Origin: Lapillicoccus sp.
Lineage (GTDB): Bacteria; Actinomycetota; Actinomycetes; Actinomycetales; Dermatophilaceae
DNA length: 42,043 bases
Assembly (NCBI RefSeq): GCF_025353065.1
Contig: NZ_JANXRJ010000124.1
Span: 1 to 42,043 of the forward strand
Direction: 5' to 3'
Part shown: positions 25,113-33,242 of the stretch, in pieces
How positions within the stretch are numbered: the stretch's first letter is position 1
Layout: every line of letters starts with the position of its first letter
Notes under the pieces: generated by a model
Database searches by the model: none
What the model was told of the DNA's origin: nothing
Seen by the model: only the letters and a program-made list of their open reading frames with translations
Translations under genes and position numbers: made by a program

Positions 25113-26659
25113 CGACGACGGCGACGAGCACTCGGTCGCCCGACCTGATGCGGCTCGGCGTGACCTGGTCCGGCCACCGTTCGGAGCTCGTGCTCGCGGC
25201 CCGGGTGCCCCTCGGGGAGCTCGTCCCCGCTGTGGCTGCCGCGCTCGGAGCCCTCGATCCCGAGGAGGTCCACCGCGGGTGCGCACTCGTGGCGGGTGAC
25301 GACAGGGTGCTCGATCCGGAGACCGGTCTGCGCGAGCAGGGCGTGCGGGACGGCGAGACGCTGACCCTCGTCCTCGGGCTGGGCGACGGACCCGAGGCGG
25401 ACGCCGTCGTCCACGACGACCTCGTCGACGCGGTCACCGATGCCCTCGCCGTCGTGTCCCCCGCCTGGGACGTGGACGACTCCCAATCGAGCTCACAGGT
25501 GCTGGGCGGCCTCGGCCTCGCCGGCGGAGCGCTCGTCCTCGGACTGCACCACTCCTCCGGGCCGGTCGGCGCCGCGGCTGCGGCCGGCCTCGCCGCCCTC
25601 CTTCTGGTGGCCGGCACGAGCGCCGCGCGACGACGGACGACCGGGACCGCAGATCTCCTTCTTCTTGCTGCCGGCCCGTATGCCGCGGTGGCCGGGCTCG
25701 CCGCCGCGGCGGACGTCGCTCGCTCCCTCCTGCTCGCCGGTCTCGCTCTCGCTCTCACAGGCGGAGCCGCGCTGGCCCTCGCGGCCTCGGCGACCCGCTC
25801 TCAGCGACCGTCCCGCTCCTCGGGTCCGTCGGGCTCGTCGGGCTCGTCGGGCTCGTCGGGCTCGTCGGGCTCGTCGGGCTCGTCGGGCTCGTCGGGCTCG
25901 TCGGGCTCGTTGGTGGACACGGCCGGCGCCGTCACCCCTCTGGCCCCGGTGGTCGTCCCCTGGCTGGTCGGGGGCACCTTCGCCGCGCTCGTGGGGGCCA
26001 GCCTGACCCTGACCTCGCTGTCGTCGCGGCAGGTGGTCGCGGTCGAGCTGGTGAGCCTGGTGGCCCTCGGTGGCGTCGTCCCATGGGTCGTCGGGCCGCG
26101 GTCCCGTCCCGGGCGACGACTGGCTCTGGCGGGCGTGCTCGGAGTCGATCTGGTCCTGGCGGCGTCCGCGCCGGTCGTCGTCACCGGAGGGGGATGGGCC
26201 GGGCTCGGGCTCGTCGGCGTCTGCGGGCTCCTGCTTGCACGACGGACCCGGACCGCCACCCATGACGGCGGCGGGAAGCTCTTCAGGGCCGTCGCGGTCG
26301 CGGCCGCCCTCGCCGGGCCGGTGGTGGCATCGCTGACCGCCATGTTCCAGACGCCGCCCCTCCGGCTCCCCCCAGCGTTCCTGTCCACCCTGATTCTCGA
26401 CACCGACCCCTGGGGCGCCGTCCCGGTCATGGTGTCAGCGGCCACGATGGTCGCGACGACCCTGACCGCTGTTGCCGCGCCGATCCTGACGTTTCTCCGG
26501 CCCGGCCGACAGCCGGCTTCCCGTGGGCTGCCCTGGGGACTCCGCACCCTCGACCACGTCGACCTCGTCGAAGGGGTCGCATCCGCTCTCCTGATGCTGC
26601 TCCTCGTGGTGCTCCTCATCGTCTCGGTCGGGCTCGTGTCGCGGGTCGGGGTGTCGTGA
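25109..26659 (+). CDS. eccD: EccD-type T7SS membrane channel protein
   Basis: A 516-residue protein with an N-terminal ubiquitin-like domain (about 12-95) and about eleven membrane helices, the canonical EccD plan. A loop between helices about four and five contains a Ser-Gly-Ser run made of a 9-bp tandem repeat. The GTG start overlaps the mycP stop (GTGA), and its end overlaps eccB, so mycP-eccD-eccB are one coupled unit. EccD forms much of the membrane pore. It differs clearly from the shorter EccD-like protein encoded earlier in the locus. Confidence 0.88.
   Translation: MTTTATSTRSPDLMRLGVTWSGHRSELVLAARVPLGELVPAVAAALGALDPEEVHRGCALVAGDDRVLDPETGLREQGVRDGETLTLVLGLGDGPEADAVVHDDLVDAVTDALAVVSPAWDVDDSQSSSQVLGGLGLAGGALVLGLHHSSGPVGAAAAAGLAALLLVAGTSAARRRTTGTADLLLLAAGPYAAVAGLAAAADVARSLLLAGLALALTGGAALALAASATRSQRPSRSSGPSGSSGSSGSSGSSGSSGSSGSSGSSGSLVDTAGAVTPLAPVVVPWLVGGTFAALVGASLTLTSLSSRQVVAVELVSLVALGGVVPWVVGPRSRPGRRLALAGVLGVDLVLAASAPVVVTGGGWAGLGLVGVCGLLLARRTRTATHDGGGKLFRAVAVAAALAGPVVASLTAMFQTPPLRLPPAFLSTLILDTDPWGAVPVMVSAATMVATTLTAVAAPILTFLRPGRQPASRGLPWGLRTLDHVDLVEGVASALLMLLLVVLLIVSVGLVSRVGVS
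25822..25910 (+). repeat. 9-bp tandem repeat (gggctcgtc) in eccD
   Basis: Eight perfect copies of gggctcgtc (25831-25902) are flanked by a variant copy (gggtccgtc) and a partial copy. Being a multiple of three, the array keeps the frame and encodes Gly-Ser-Ser units in a loop of EccD. Copy number is likely to vary by slippage. The identical coding unit occurs in the lipoprotein gene near 32.9 kb. Confidence 0.95.
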
Positions 26660-28164
26660 GCGATCCCCGAGCGCGCTCCGCCGTCCGGGCCGACACCCGC
26701 CGTCGGGTTCTCGAGGCGTTCGTCACCCAGGGCCGGTCCGACGAGGCGCCGGCCGGTGCCCGGACCAGACCCCTCACCGTCGGGATGGCGCTGGTGGTGC
26801 TGCTCCTCGTGGGGGGCGTCGTCAGCAGTCGACTGAGTCCCTCGTCACCGGGCGTCTGGTCGGACGGTGACGTCATCGTCAGTCGGTCGTCCGCCGCGCG
26901 ACTCGTGAGTGTCGCCGGCGTACTGCACCCCCTGCTCAACGCCGCGTCGGGCCGCCTGCTCCGCCCCGCTACCTCGCCCGGCCACGTCGTCGTCGTCGAC
27001 GACACCGCGATCGCGGGCGCTCGACGGGGGGCTCCGCTCGGCATACCGGGCGCCCCTGACGTCCTCCCGACGCCGGCAGCCCTCGTCCAGACCGGGTGGC
27101 TGTCGTGCCTCGACGGGACAGGCGTCCGCACCCGTATCGCCTCCGCCTCCACCTCCGGGACGGTCTCCGCGCCACCTCCCTCAGGCACCCCCACCACCGA
27201 CCTCTCCCGGGAGCGCGCGGTGGTGGTCGCCGTCACCGGGCCCGCTGGCGGGATCTACCTCGTGGCCGCGGACCATCACTACCGGATCCCGACCGCGTCC
27301 TATCCCGCGGTGAAGCAGTATCTCGATCAGACGCGTTCGCCCGAACCCGCTCCGGCGGGCTGGGTCGACCTCTTCTCGCCGGGGACCGACCTCGCCTTCG
27401 CCTCCTTCCGATTCGCCGCTGCGGCAGTGGTGGGTCAGGAGGTGGGTCAGGCGACGGTGGGCCGGCCGACGTCGAACGCGCTCGCACTGCGCGGCACGGT
27501 GCCGATGATCGGGCAGCTCGTGACGAACACCGATCGCGCCGACGCCTCCTTCGTCATCGAGGCCGATGGCACCGTGCCGTTGACGGCCTTCGCGACGGCG
27601 GTCTACCGCGCCACGGCACCGGCCGAGCTGGCGACCCCCCTCGCCGTCACCGATACCGATCTCGCCCGGCTGCCCCCGAGCGCCGTCACGAGCTTCACGC
27701 CCCCCGACTGGCCCGCGATCCTCCCCCTCGCGACCCCGCTCACCGCGTCGAGCTCAGCGGCCGGCTCGGCGTCGGCTGTCGCGACGACGACGGCGTCCAC
27801 CTCGCCGGTGTCGACACCGTGTGCCGAGCTGGATGCACCGGGGGGTCGGTCCCCCACCACGCACCTCCGGTTCACGACGGCCGGGGGTACTGCGCCAGCC
27901 CCGGTCGTCCAGCCCGGCGGCGGCGCGGTCGTCACGGTCGTCACGGGAGTCACCGGTTCAGACGCCAGGACGACGTATCTCGTCGATCCGTCGGGGCGCG
28001 CCTTCCCCCTCGGGATGGCTGCCGCCGACACCCTTGCCCGGCTCGGGTATGCCGACGTCGTGGCACCGACGGTCCCCGCCGCGTGGATCGCCCTGTGCCC
28101 GCCGGGGCCCGAGCTCAGCGCGGCGGCGGCGCAGCCACCGACGGTGGACTCCACGTCGTCGTGA
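26656..28164 (+). CDS. eccB: Type VII secretion protein EccB
   Basis: A 502-residue protein. A short cytoplasmic N-terminus (RADTRRRVLEAFVTQG) is followed by one membrane helix (about 43-62) and a large extracytoplasmic domain of repeated EccB modules. This domain has a cysteine pair (WLSCL ... STPCAEL) and a glycine/alanine-rich tail. EccB anchors the ESX core complex on the outer face and has been proposed to hydrolyse ATP in ESX-1. GTG start with 4-base overlap to eccD. Normal length for the family. Confidence 0.9.
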   Translation: MSDPRARSAVRADTRRRVLEAFVTQGRSDEAPAGARTRPLTVGMALVVLLLVGGVVSSRLSPSSPGVWSDGDVIVSRSSAARLVSVAGVLHPLLNAASGRLLRPATSPGHVVVVDDTAIAGARRGAPLGIPGAPDVLPTPAALVQTGWLSCLDGTGVRTRIASASTSGTVSAPPPSGTPTTDLSRERAVVVAVTGPAGGIYLVAADHHYRIPTASYPAVKQYLDQTRSPEPAPAGWVDLFSPGTDLAFASFRFAAAAVVGQEVGQATVGRPTSNALALRGTVPMIGQLVTNTDRADASFVIEADGTVPLTAFATAVYRATAPAELATPLAVTDTDLARLPPSAVTSFTPPDWPAILPLATPLTASSSAAGSASAVATTTASTSPVSTPCAELDAPGGRSPTTHLRFTTAGGTAPAPVVQPGGGAVVTVVTGVTGSDARTTYLVDPSGRAFPLGMAAADTLARLGYADVVAPTVPAAWIALCPPGPELSAAAAQPPTVDSTSS

Positions 28165-28281
28165 GCCACATCGAGGTGGCCGGACGGATGTCCAGGGTCG
28201 GGTCTCGAGGTCCGTGTGACACCGTGGGGGGGTCGATGGGTACAGAACGGCCCGGGAACACTCGAACGAACGACGGGAGGC

Positions 28282-28896
28282 ATGGTGTCGAACGAGGAGC
28301 GCAAGCCGCCTCGGCGCCCGGCGATGTTCAGTCCGGCCGCGATCGAGGCCCACGGCGCTGCCTTCGACCCGATGAAGGAGATCGAGGCGGCCCACGAGAC
28401 CGCCAGGGTGCTCGTGCATGCCGGCCGCGAGTCCCACGACCCGGTGCTCACCGCCCGCCTCGTCGACCTGGTGGAGGAGCTCGGCCTGACCACCGTCGCC
28501 GACCTCTGGGCCCACCGTCCGGCACGGACCCTGCCCGGCGCACTCTGGCGACTCTATGTGCTACGCGAGTGGGTACGACGGGACCCCGCGGGCGCCAGCG
28601 CCGACTACAGCGCGGGGATGCGCTTCACGGATGTGAACCACGCCGTCGCCGGGCCGGCCGAGCCGACCGGGCCGGACGAGATCATCGCCCTCACCGACGC
28701 GATCCTCGCCGGCGTCTTCGAGGGCGACCTGGCGGTCGCTCTCGATCGTGCCGCGGCGTTCTGTCGGGTCGTGGCCGCCGGCCGCGGCGACCGCACCGAG
28801 GGTGAGGAAGAGGCGCAGCGAGCGGCCCAGCTCCTCGTGACGGCGGAGGACCTCACCGCAGCCGCCCACCTCTGGCGACGCGGCAACCTCGTCTGA
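28282..28896 (+). CDS. Conserved helical protein of unknown function
   Basis: A 204-residue soluble protein, rich in charged and alanine residues and predicted mostly helical (AIEAHGAAFDPMKEIEAAHETARVLV; GALWRLYVLREWVRRDP). It has the feel of a protein conserved in Micrococcales and sometimes mislabelled as an RNA polymerase subunit; I do not assign a function. GGGAGG precedes the ATG. It follows eccB by 117 bp, so it probably has its own promoter, and is not an obvious part of the secretion system. Confidence 0.75.
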   Translation: MVSNEERKPPRRPAMFSPAAIEAHGAAFDPMKEIEAAHETARVLVHAGRESHDPVLTARLVDLVEELGLTTVADLWAHRPARTLPGALWRLYVLREWVRRDPAGASADYSAGMRFTDVNHAVAGPAEPTGPDEIIALTDAILAGVFEGDLAVALDRAAAFCRVVAAGRGDRTEGEEEAQRAAQLLVTAEDLTAAAHLWRRGNLV

Positions 28897-28901
28897 AACG
28901 C

Positions 28902-28933
28902 CCACGCTCGGAGGAGGCCACGCTCGGAGGAGG
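28902..28933 (+). repeat. 16-bp perfect tandem duplication
   Basis: Two adjacent copies of CCACGCTCGGAGGAGG lie just after the stop of the preceding gene. Each ends in a ribosome-site-like GGAGGAGG, but no start codon follows at a useful distance. It probably arose by local slippage. Confidence 0.8.
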
Positions 28934-28967
28934 TCCAGACCGAGTGGTCCGACCGTGGTTATGGGGA

Positions 28968-29089
28968 CTCCGCGTGCCGCGGAGCCGGGAACGGGATATC
29001 CTGAACCAGCGTCGGGCCGCGGTAGCCCCGGGTCCCAAATCAAGCCGCCTCGAGCGGCCTTGCGCCGTGAGGCGCTCCCGGCCCGACGC
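28968..29089 (+). other. Hairpin-rich intergenic element (terminators or structured RNA)
   Basis: CTCCGCG-TGC-CGCGGAG (28968-28984) is a perfect 7-bp hairpin 71 nt after the preceding stop and a likely terminator. Further on, a perfect 10-bp stem (GCGTCGGGCC 29009-29018 with GGCCCGACGC 29080-29089) encloses two hairpins. One is GCCGC-CTCGA-GCGGC (29044-29058). The other is GCGCC-GTGA-GGCGC (29062-29075), whose GTGA loop is a GNRA tetraloop on this strand. The nested layout resembles a folded RNA with a multi-branch junction. It lies between convergent genes, so a bidirectional terminator is the plain alternative. No known riboswitch or ncRNA signature was recognised. Confidence 0.45.
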
Positions 29090-29136
29090 AACAACCTGTC
29101 GCCGTTCGGCGCCTGGCGACCTGGCTGCTGAGCGGG

Positions 29137-29391
29137 CTAGGGGTGGTGGATGACCTGGTGCCGCGCCGCATCCTGGCGGGCTCGGTCGCGCGCTCGACGT
29201 CCCGGTCCGATCCAGTCGCACCCGAGGCAGGCACCGTGGGCGAAGGACCCGCGCTCATCGATCCGGGCGCCGGCGTCCGCTGGTGACGTCGGCGCGGGCG
29301 ACGTCGGCGCGGGTGCCACCGGGGGAGGTGCCACCGGTGACACCGCTGGGGCCTGCGTCGGGAGTCCGACCTCGACGGTGTGGACAGGCAT
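29137..29391 (-). CDS. Small protein with a C-terminal zinc-ribbon-like motif
   Basis: 84 residues. A Pro/Ala/Thr/Ser-rich middle (near-repeat APTSP units) separates a short N-terminus from a C-terminal GACLGCDWIGPGRRARDRARQ segment. In that segment CxxC and a terminal His could bind zinc, as in small actinobacterial proteins of this type. No good ribosome site is seen. Frame and composition look protein-like, but certainty is moderate. Function unknown. Confidence 0.5.
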   Translation of the reverse strand: MPVHTVEVGLPTQAPAVSPVAPPPVAPAPTSPAPTSPADAGARIDERGSFAHGACLGCDWIGPGRRARDRARQDAARHQVIHHP

Positions 29392-29545
29392 ATGACCATC
29401 ATGGCGGGTCCACGGCTCGGGCGGTGCGTCGCGACCACAGCTTTTGTCCGGTTCGGAGGGATCCCCGCTCCCGGGAGCACGCCACGAGCAGGCTTGCACC
29501 GCCGCAGTTCGAGGCGTTCGCCACCATGGGACCCGCCTGACTCCC

Positions 29546-29551
29546 TAGTGT
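29546..29551 (+). promoter_or_regulatory. Candidate -10 element for a leaderless small gene
   Basis: TAGTGT lies 6 nt before an ATG that has no ribosome site, the pattern of a leaderless actinobacterial transcript. Confidence 0.5.
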
Positions 29552-29557
29552 TGCCCT

Positions 29558-29743
29558 ATGACCGGGCACGAGGGCGAGGAGCTGCGCGATATCGCCCTCC
29601 ATGACGAGATCGAGCTCGTCGGCGAGCTGATCGTGGCCGCGAGCACGGTCGACGGTCCGTTGTCCGACCGCGAGATCGACGACGCCCTCGGTGTCTGTGC
29701 CACGGCGTCCGCTCGAGGGGTACCCAAGACGTCGAAGGGGTGA
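29558..29743 (+). CDS. Small conserved acidic helical protein
   Basis: 61 residues. The core ALHDEIELVGELIVAAS followed by DGPLSDREIDDALGV is amphipathic and acidic, as in small proteins conserved in actinobacteria. Function unknown. Likely leaderless from the adjacent -10 box. It precedes the phosphate transport pair by 76 bp on the same strand. Confidence 0.68.
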   Translation: MTGHEGEELRDIALHDEIELVGELIVAASTVDGPLSDREIDDALGVCATASARGVPKTSKG

Positions 29744-29819
29744 ACGCTCGGTTGCGACAAGGTGGAGCGCGACCCGTAGCATTCCCTTCGGCCTTCCCCC
29801 CATGACCGGAGACAACCCT

Positions 29820-30440
29820 GTGGCATTCCGCCTCACGCCCAAGGAGGACAGCTTCTACGGCCTCTTCGCGATCTCGGCGGACCACCTCGTCGCGGGGGCC
29901 CGGGAGCTGACCAACCTCCTCGCGGCCACCGATCTGGAGTCGCGGGCCACGGTCGTCCAACGCATCCGGGACCTCGAGCACGAGGCCGACGAAGCGACTC
30001 ACGAGATCACGAACCGGGTCAACAGCTCCTTCATCACCCCGTTCGACCGCGAGGACATCTACCACCTCGCCTCGCGCCTGGACGACTGCATGGACCATAT
30101 GGAGGAGGCCGCCGATCTCATCGACCTCTACCAGGTCAAGGAGCTTCCCCATGGGGTCGCCAAACAGATCGAGATCCTGGCCCGGATGGCCGAGCTCACC
30201 GCCGAGGCGATGCCGAGGCTGCGCTCGATGAAGGACCTCGCGACCTACTGGATCGAGATCAACCGGCTCGAGAACCAGGCTGACAAGCACTACCGGCGCC
30301 TCGTCGCCAACCTCTTCGACGACACCGATGCGATCCACGTCCTGAAGATGAAGGACATCGTGTCGGCGTTCGAGGCCGCGGCCGATGCCTTCGAGGCGGT
30401 CGCCCACACGGTCGAGGGCATCGCGGTCAAGGAGTCCTGA
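29820..30440 (+). CDS. DUF47 (PhoU-like) phosphate transport regulator
   Basis: A 206-residue, all-helical PhoU-related protein (PKEDSFYGLFAISADHL; RDLEHEADEATHEI; TPFDREDIYHLASRLDDCMDHMEEAADLI). Family members sit beside Pit transporters and are thought to control them. It ends 7 bp before the Pit gene. GTG 29820 was chosen because CGGAG lies about 8 nt upstream; ATG 29802 is an in-frame alternative adding six residues. Confidence 0.92.
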   Translation: MAFRLTPKEDSFYGLFAISADHLVAGARELTNLLAATDLESRATVVQRIRDLEHEADEATHEITNRVNSSFITPFDREDIYHLASRLDDCMDHMEEAADLIDLYQVKELPHGVAKQIEILARMAELTAEAMPRLRSMKDLATYWIEINRLENQADKHYRRLVANLFDDTDAIHVLKMKDIVSAFEAAADAFEAVAHTVEGIAVKES

Positions 30441-30447
30441 CCCTCCC

Positions 30448-31440
30448 GTGGACTGGATCCCCCTCGGCATCGTCATCCTCCTGGCGATGGGCTTCAACTA
30501 CACCAACGGCTTTCACGATGCGGCCAATGCGATCGCGACGTCGGTATCGACCCGAGCCCTGACCCCGCGCATCGCGCTCGGGATGGCCGCGATCGCCAAC
30601 CTCACGGGGGCGTTCTTCGGCACCAAGGTGGCCCAGACCGTCGGCAGCGGCATCATCGACGCGCCGCAGGGCAGTGCCGGACTCTGGCTCGTCGGGGCGG
30701 CCCTCGTCGGGGCGACCGGCTGGAACCTCCTCACCTGGTGGCTCGGGCTGCCGTCCTCGTCGTCGCACGCCCTCATCGGCGGGCTGGGCGGCGCCGCCCT
30801 GGCCGCCGGCGCGACGGTGAAGTGGACGGGCATCCTCGACAAGGTCGTGATCCCGATGGTCGTCTCCCCGATCGTCGGGCTGGTCCTCGGCTACTTCGTG
30901 ATGACGGCGATCCTCTGGTCGTTCCGACACGCGAACCCCGGTCGGGTCTCGCGCGGCTTCCGCTACGCGCAGACGGGGTCAGCGGCCGCGATGGCCTTCG
31001 GCCACGGTCTGCAGGACGCCGCCAAGACGGCGGGGGTCGTCGTCCTGGCGCTGACCGTCGCCGGTCGCCAGACCTCCCAGCAGGTCCCCTTCTGGGTGCT
31101 GGTCCTGTCCGCGGTCGTGATCAGCTTCGGCACGTATGCCGGGGGCTGGCGGATCATGCGCACGCTCGGCCGCAAGATCATCCACCTCGACCCGCCCCAG
31201 GGGTTCGCCGCCGAGGCCAGCGCCGCGGTCATCCTCTACGTCGCCGGCCTGGCGTTCGGCGCCCCGATCTCGACCACCCACACGATCACCTCGACGATCA
31301 TGGGCGTCGGCTCGACGAAGCGGCTGTCCGCGGTCCGGTGGGGGGTCGCGCGCACCATCATCGGCGGATGGGTCCTGACCTTCCCCGGCGCCGGCCTCGC
31401 CGCCGCGCTCGCCTACGGGCTGACCCTGCTCGTCCGCTGA
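30448..31440 (+). CDS. pit: PiT-family inorganic phosphate transporter
   Basis: A 330-residue membrane protein with the two PiT signature repeats: GFNYTNGFHDAANAIATSV at the N-terminus and the internal copy around FGHGLQDAAKTAG. It also has GLPSSSSHALIGG and APISTTHTITS. About ten helices. Imports phosphate (often as a metal-phosphate complex) with protons at low affinity. Co-transcribed with the DUF47 gene. GTG start; an AAGGAG is 13 nt upstream, further than usual. Confidence 0.95.
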   Translation: MDWIPLGIVILLAMGFNYTNGFHDAANAIATSVSTRALTPRIALGMAAIANLTGAFFGTKVAQTVGSGIIDAPQGSAGLWLVGAALVGATGWNLLTWWLGLPSSSSHALIGGLGGAALAAGATVKWTGILDKVVIPMVVSPIVGLVLGYFVMTAILWSFRHANPGRVSRGFRYAQTGSAAAMAFGHGLQDAAKTAGVVVLALTVAGRQTSQQVPFWVLVLSAVVISFGTYAGGWRIMRTLGRKIIHLDPPQGFAAEASAAVILYVAGLAFGAPISTTHTITSTIMGVGSTKRLSAVRWGVARTIIGGWVLTFPGAGLAAALAYGLTLLVR

Positions 31441-31448
31441 GCGCGGGC

Positions 31449-32483
31449 CTAGCCGCCTTGGACGATCGCCTGGGACTCGCCGACGGTGATGGTGTTGGCC
31501 GTGCCGACCACAGGGTCGATGGCGACGGGCCCGGCCTGCCCGTCGGAGGTCTGGTACGCCGCCTTCCACGCGCTGGCCGCCGTCACGGTGTAGGGCGCCG
31601 CGATCGACGCATGGGTGAAGACGACGCTGCAGGGGGTCCCGCCGTCGCCGTAGCGGGTGAGCGCCTGCTGGTGCGAGCAGGCCGCAGGGGCGAAACCGTC
31701 CGATACGAGGGTGATCCCGTCGTTCTGGAGATTGATCTGTGCCCAGACTCCGGCGGCAGTGGCCCGGATGGTCCGGGTCCCGGCCGCGCCGCCGACGGTG
31801 AGGCCGTCGCGCATCCAGAAGTAGGTCGGCAGCCCGACCAGGGTCCCGCCGCCCAGAGCGCCGATCTCGGGGTTGTGGTCGACCTGGGGGTCACCGAGCT
31901 GGAGGTGCTTCTGGTCCGCCTCGACGAGGACGAACGGGTCGATCTGTGGCGGCGGTACGTTGTTGGGCGTCGTGAGCACCAAGCCGTAGGGACTGGTCGG
32001 CGTGGCGTAGTCGGCCAGTCTGGTGAGGTCACCCCCGGAATAGCTGTTGCCGTCGTCGCACGTCGGTTCGTAGATCCGGGTGGAGTGCCCGGCGGCTTCG
32101 GCCGCGAGGTAGGGCGCCCACCACTCCAGCGGGGGGTTGGGCCACCCGTAGTCGTTTGCGCCACCGCGGCTCTTCCCGGGCGGGGAGTAGTACTCGTCGA
32201 TCACCTGCTGGAGGGTCTTGCCGTAGGTCAGGACGGGGTACCAGTAGCAGACCGGCTTGACGTAGACCGAGTCCGAGGTCCCTCCACCGCCCGCCCCGCC
32301 GCCCGCCGCGTCCCCGGTGAAGATCACCGAGATCCTGACGGTCGCGCCGCCACCAGGGTTGGTGCAGTAGTACGAGGCGCAGCCATCGGCGTGCGCGGCA
32401 GGAGCCCCGATGACGGCCAGGCCTGTCGCGGCAAGCACCGCGACGGCCAGTCCGACGAGTGTCCGTCGCACGCGGTCCGTCAC
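31449..32483 (-). CDS. Secreted protein of unknown function, coupled to the pst-linked lipoprotein
   Basis: A 344-residue protein with a clear Sec signal (VRRTLVGLAVAVLAATGLAVIGAPAAHA). Next come a Cys-containing Gly-rich segment, a Trp/Tyr/Pro-rich region (VCYWYPVLTYG, LEWWAPYLAAEA), and a C-terminal beta-rich, PKD-like domain ending in TVGESQAIV. Similar C-terminal regions occur in many exported actinobacterial proteins of unknown role. The GTG start was chosen for its GTGA overlap with the lipoprotein stop. An ATG 48 nt upstream with AGGGGG is possible but would overlap the lipoprotein gene by 52 bp. It is last in the pst transcript. Confidence 0.8.
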   Translation of the reverse strand: MTDRVRRTLVGLAVAVLAATGLAVIGAPAAHADGCASYYCTNPGGGATVRISVIFTGDAAGGGAGGGGTSDSVYVKPVCYWYPVLTYGKTLQQVIDEYYSPPGKSRGGANDYGWPNPPLEWWAPYLAAEAAGHSTRIYEPTCDDGNSYSGGDLTRLADYATPTSPYGLVLTTPNNVPPPQIDPFVLVEADQKHLQLGDPQVDHNPEIGALGGGTLVGLPTYFWMRDGLTVGGAAGTRTIRATAAGVWAQINLQNDGITLVSDGFAPAACSHQQALTRYGDGGTPCSVVFTHASIAAPYTVTAASAWKAAYQTSDGQAGPVAIDPVVGTANTITVGESQAIVQGG

Positions 32484-33220
32484 ACCGGGCACCGCGGTTG
32501 CACCGTGTTGGCGAGGTTGCTGACGATCCATGTGTTCCCCCTGAGAACGAGGTCTCCAGAGTAGGCGACGTAGGTGGTGCGTGGGGGGTTCACCGGCAGG
32601 CCGGAGGTGAAGGCGACGGTCGAGTCGGCCAGGCACCCCTCGATGGTCGCGGTGGGCCCGGTGATGGTCGCGGTCAGCACGGCATAGATGAGGCTGCCTC
32701 GCAGCGACCAGGACTTCGACCTGAAGGAGGTCGTGGTTCCGAGCGCCTGCGAGAGGGCCTTTCCGGTCGCCACCGAGCCCAGGTTGCTGGCGGGCTGACC
32801 GGTGTGCAGCCCGGTGAGGACGGCCAGCTGGTAGTCCGCCAGCGCCTTCTTCAGTGGCGCCGCCGAGGCAGGCACGGTGCTCCTTCCCTCCGTCACCGTG
32901 GGCACGGCGTCGGGGAAGGCGCCGACTGCCGACGAGCCCGACGAGCCCGACGAGCCCGACGAGCCCGACGAGCCCGACGAGCCCGACGAGCCCGGTGCAC
33001 CCGACGAGCTGGACGGCATACCGGCGCTGCTCGTCGTGGCAGACCCTGCGGCCGCCGAGGACGTCGAACCGCTCCCCGCCCCACCGGTGTATGACGGGAG
33101 GCCGGCGTCCGAACCGCCGCTGCACCCCGTGAGGGCGGCAGCACAGACCCCGAGCGCCGCAAGGACCGCAGAGAAACTCGTCCGAGCGGTCCCGCTGGTC
33201 CTGCCGGTCGTCGCCATCAT
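32480..33220 (-). CDS. Lipoprotein with Gly-Ser-Ser repeat linker
   Basis: A 246-residue protein with a lipobox LTGC near residue 33. A long Ser/Gly/Thr linker includes a tandem (GSS)n run. A C-terminal domain (about 110-246) with AKL-free helix-strand pattern ends in RGNTWIVSNLANT and recalls NTF2-like domains of exported actinobacterial lipoproteins (tentative). GGGGG lies just before paired ATG codons. It begins 22 bp after the pstB stop, so it probably belongs to the pst operon, in the place where phoU is often found. Confidence 0.82.
   Translation of the reverse strand: MMATTGRTSGTARTSFSAVLAALGVCAAALTGCSGGSDAGLPSYTGGAGSGSTSSAAAGSATTSSAGMPSSSSGAPGSSGSSGSSGSSGSSGSSGSSAVGAFPDAVPTVTEGRSTVPASAAPLKKALADYQLAVLTGLHTGQPASNLGSVATGKALSQALGTTTSFRSKSWSLRGSLIYAVLTATITGPTATIEGCLADSTVAFTSGLPVNPPRTTYVAYSGDLVLRGNTWIVSNLANTVQPRCPV
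32931..32993 (-). repeat. 9-bp tandem repeat in the lipoprotein gene
   Basis: Seven perfect copies of gacgagccc on the plus strand, read as gggctcgtc in the coding direction, encode Gly-Ser-Ser in the linker. The unit is identical to that in eccD, about 7 kb away on the other strand. It keeps the reading frame whatever the copy number. Confidence 0.95.
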
Positions 33221-33242
33221 GGTGCCCCCTGCGCCCCACGCA

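Noticed and set aside
28937-29136. Known ncRNAs (RNase P RNA, tmRNA, SRP RNA, common riboswitches)
   Set aside because: None of their conserved core sequences could be found, so only a generic structured-element call is made.
29482-29510. Possible SOS/LexA-type box around GTTCGAGGCGTTCG
   Set aside because: The half-sites are direct rather than inverted and do not fit the TCGAAC-N4-GTTCGA consensus.
32931-32993. CRISPR-like repeat array
   Set aside because: The 9-bp units are directly abutting with no spacers and lie in frame inside a lipoprotein linker.
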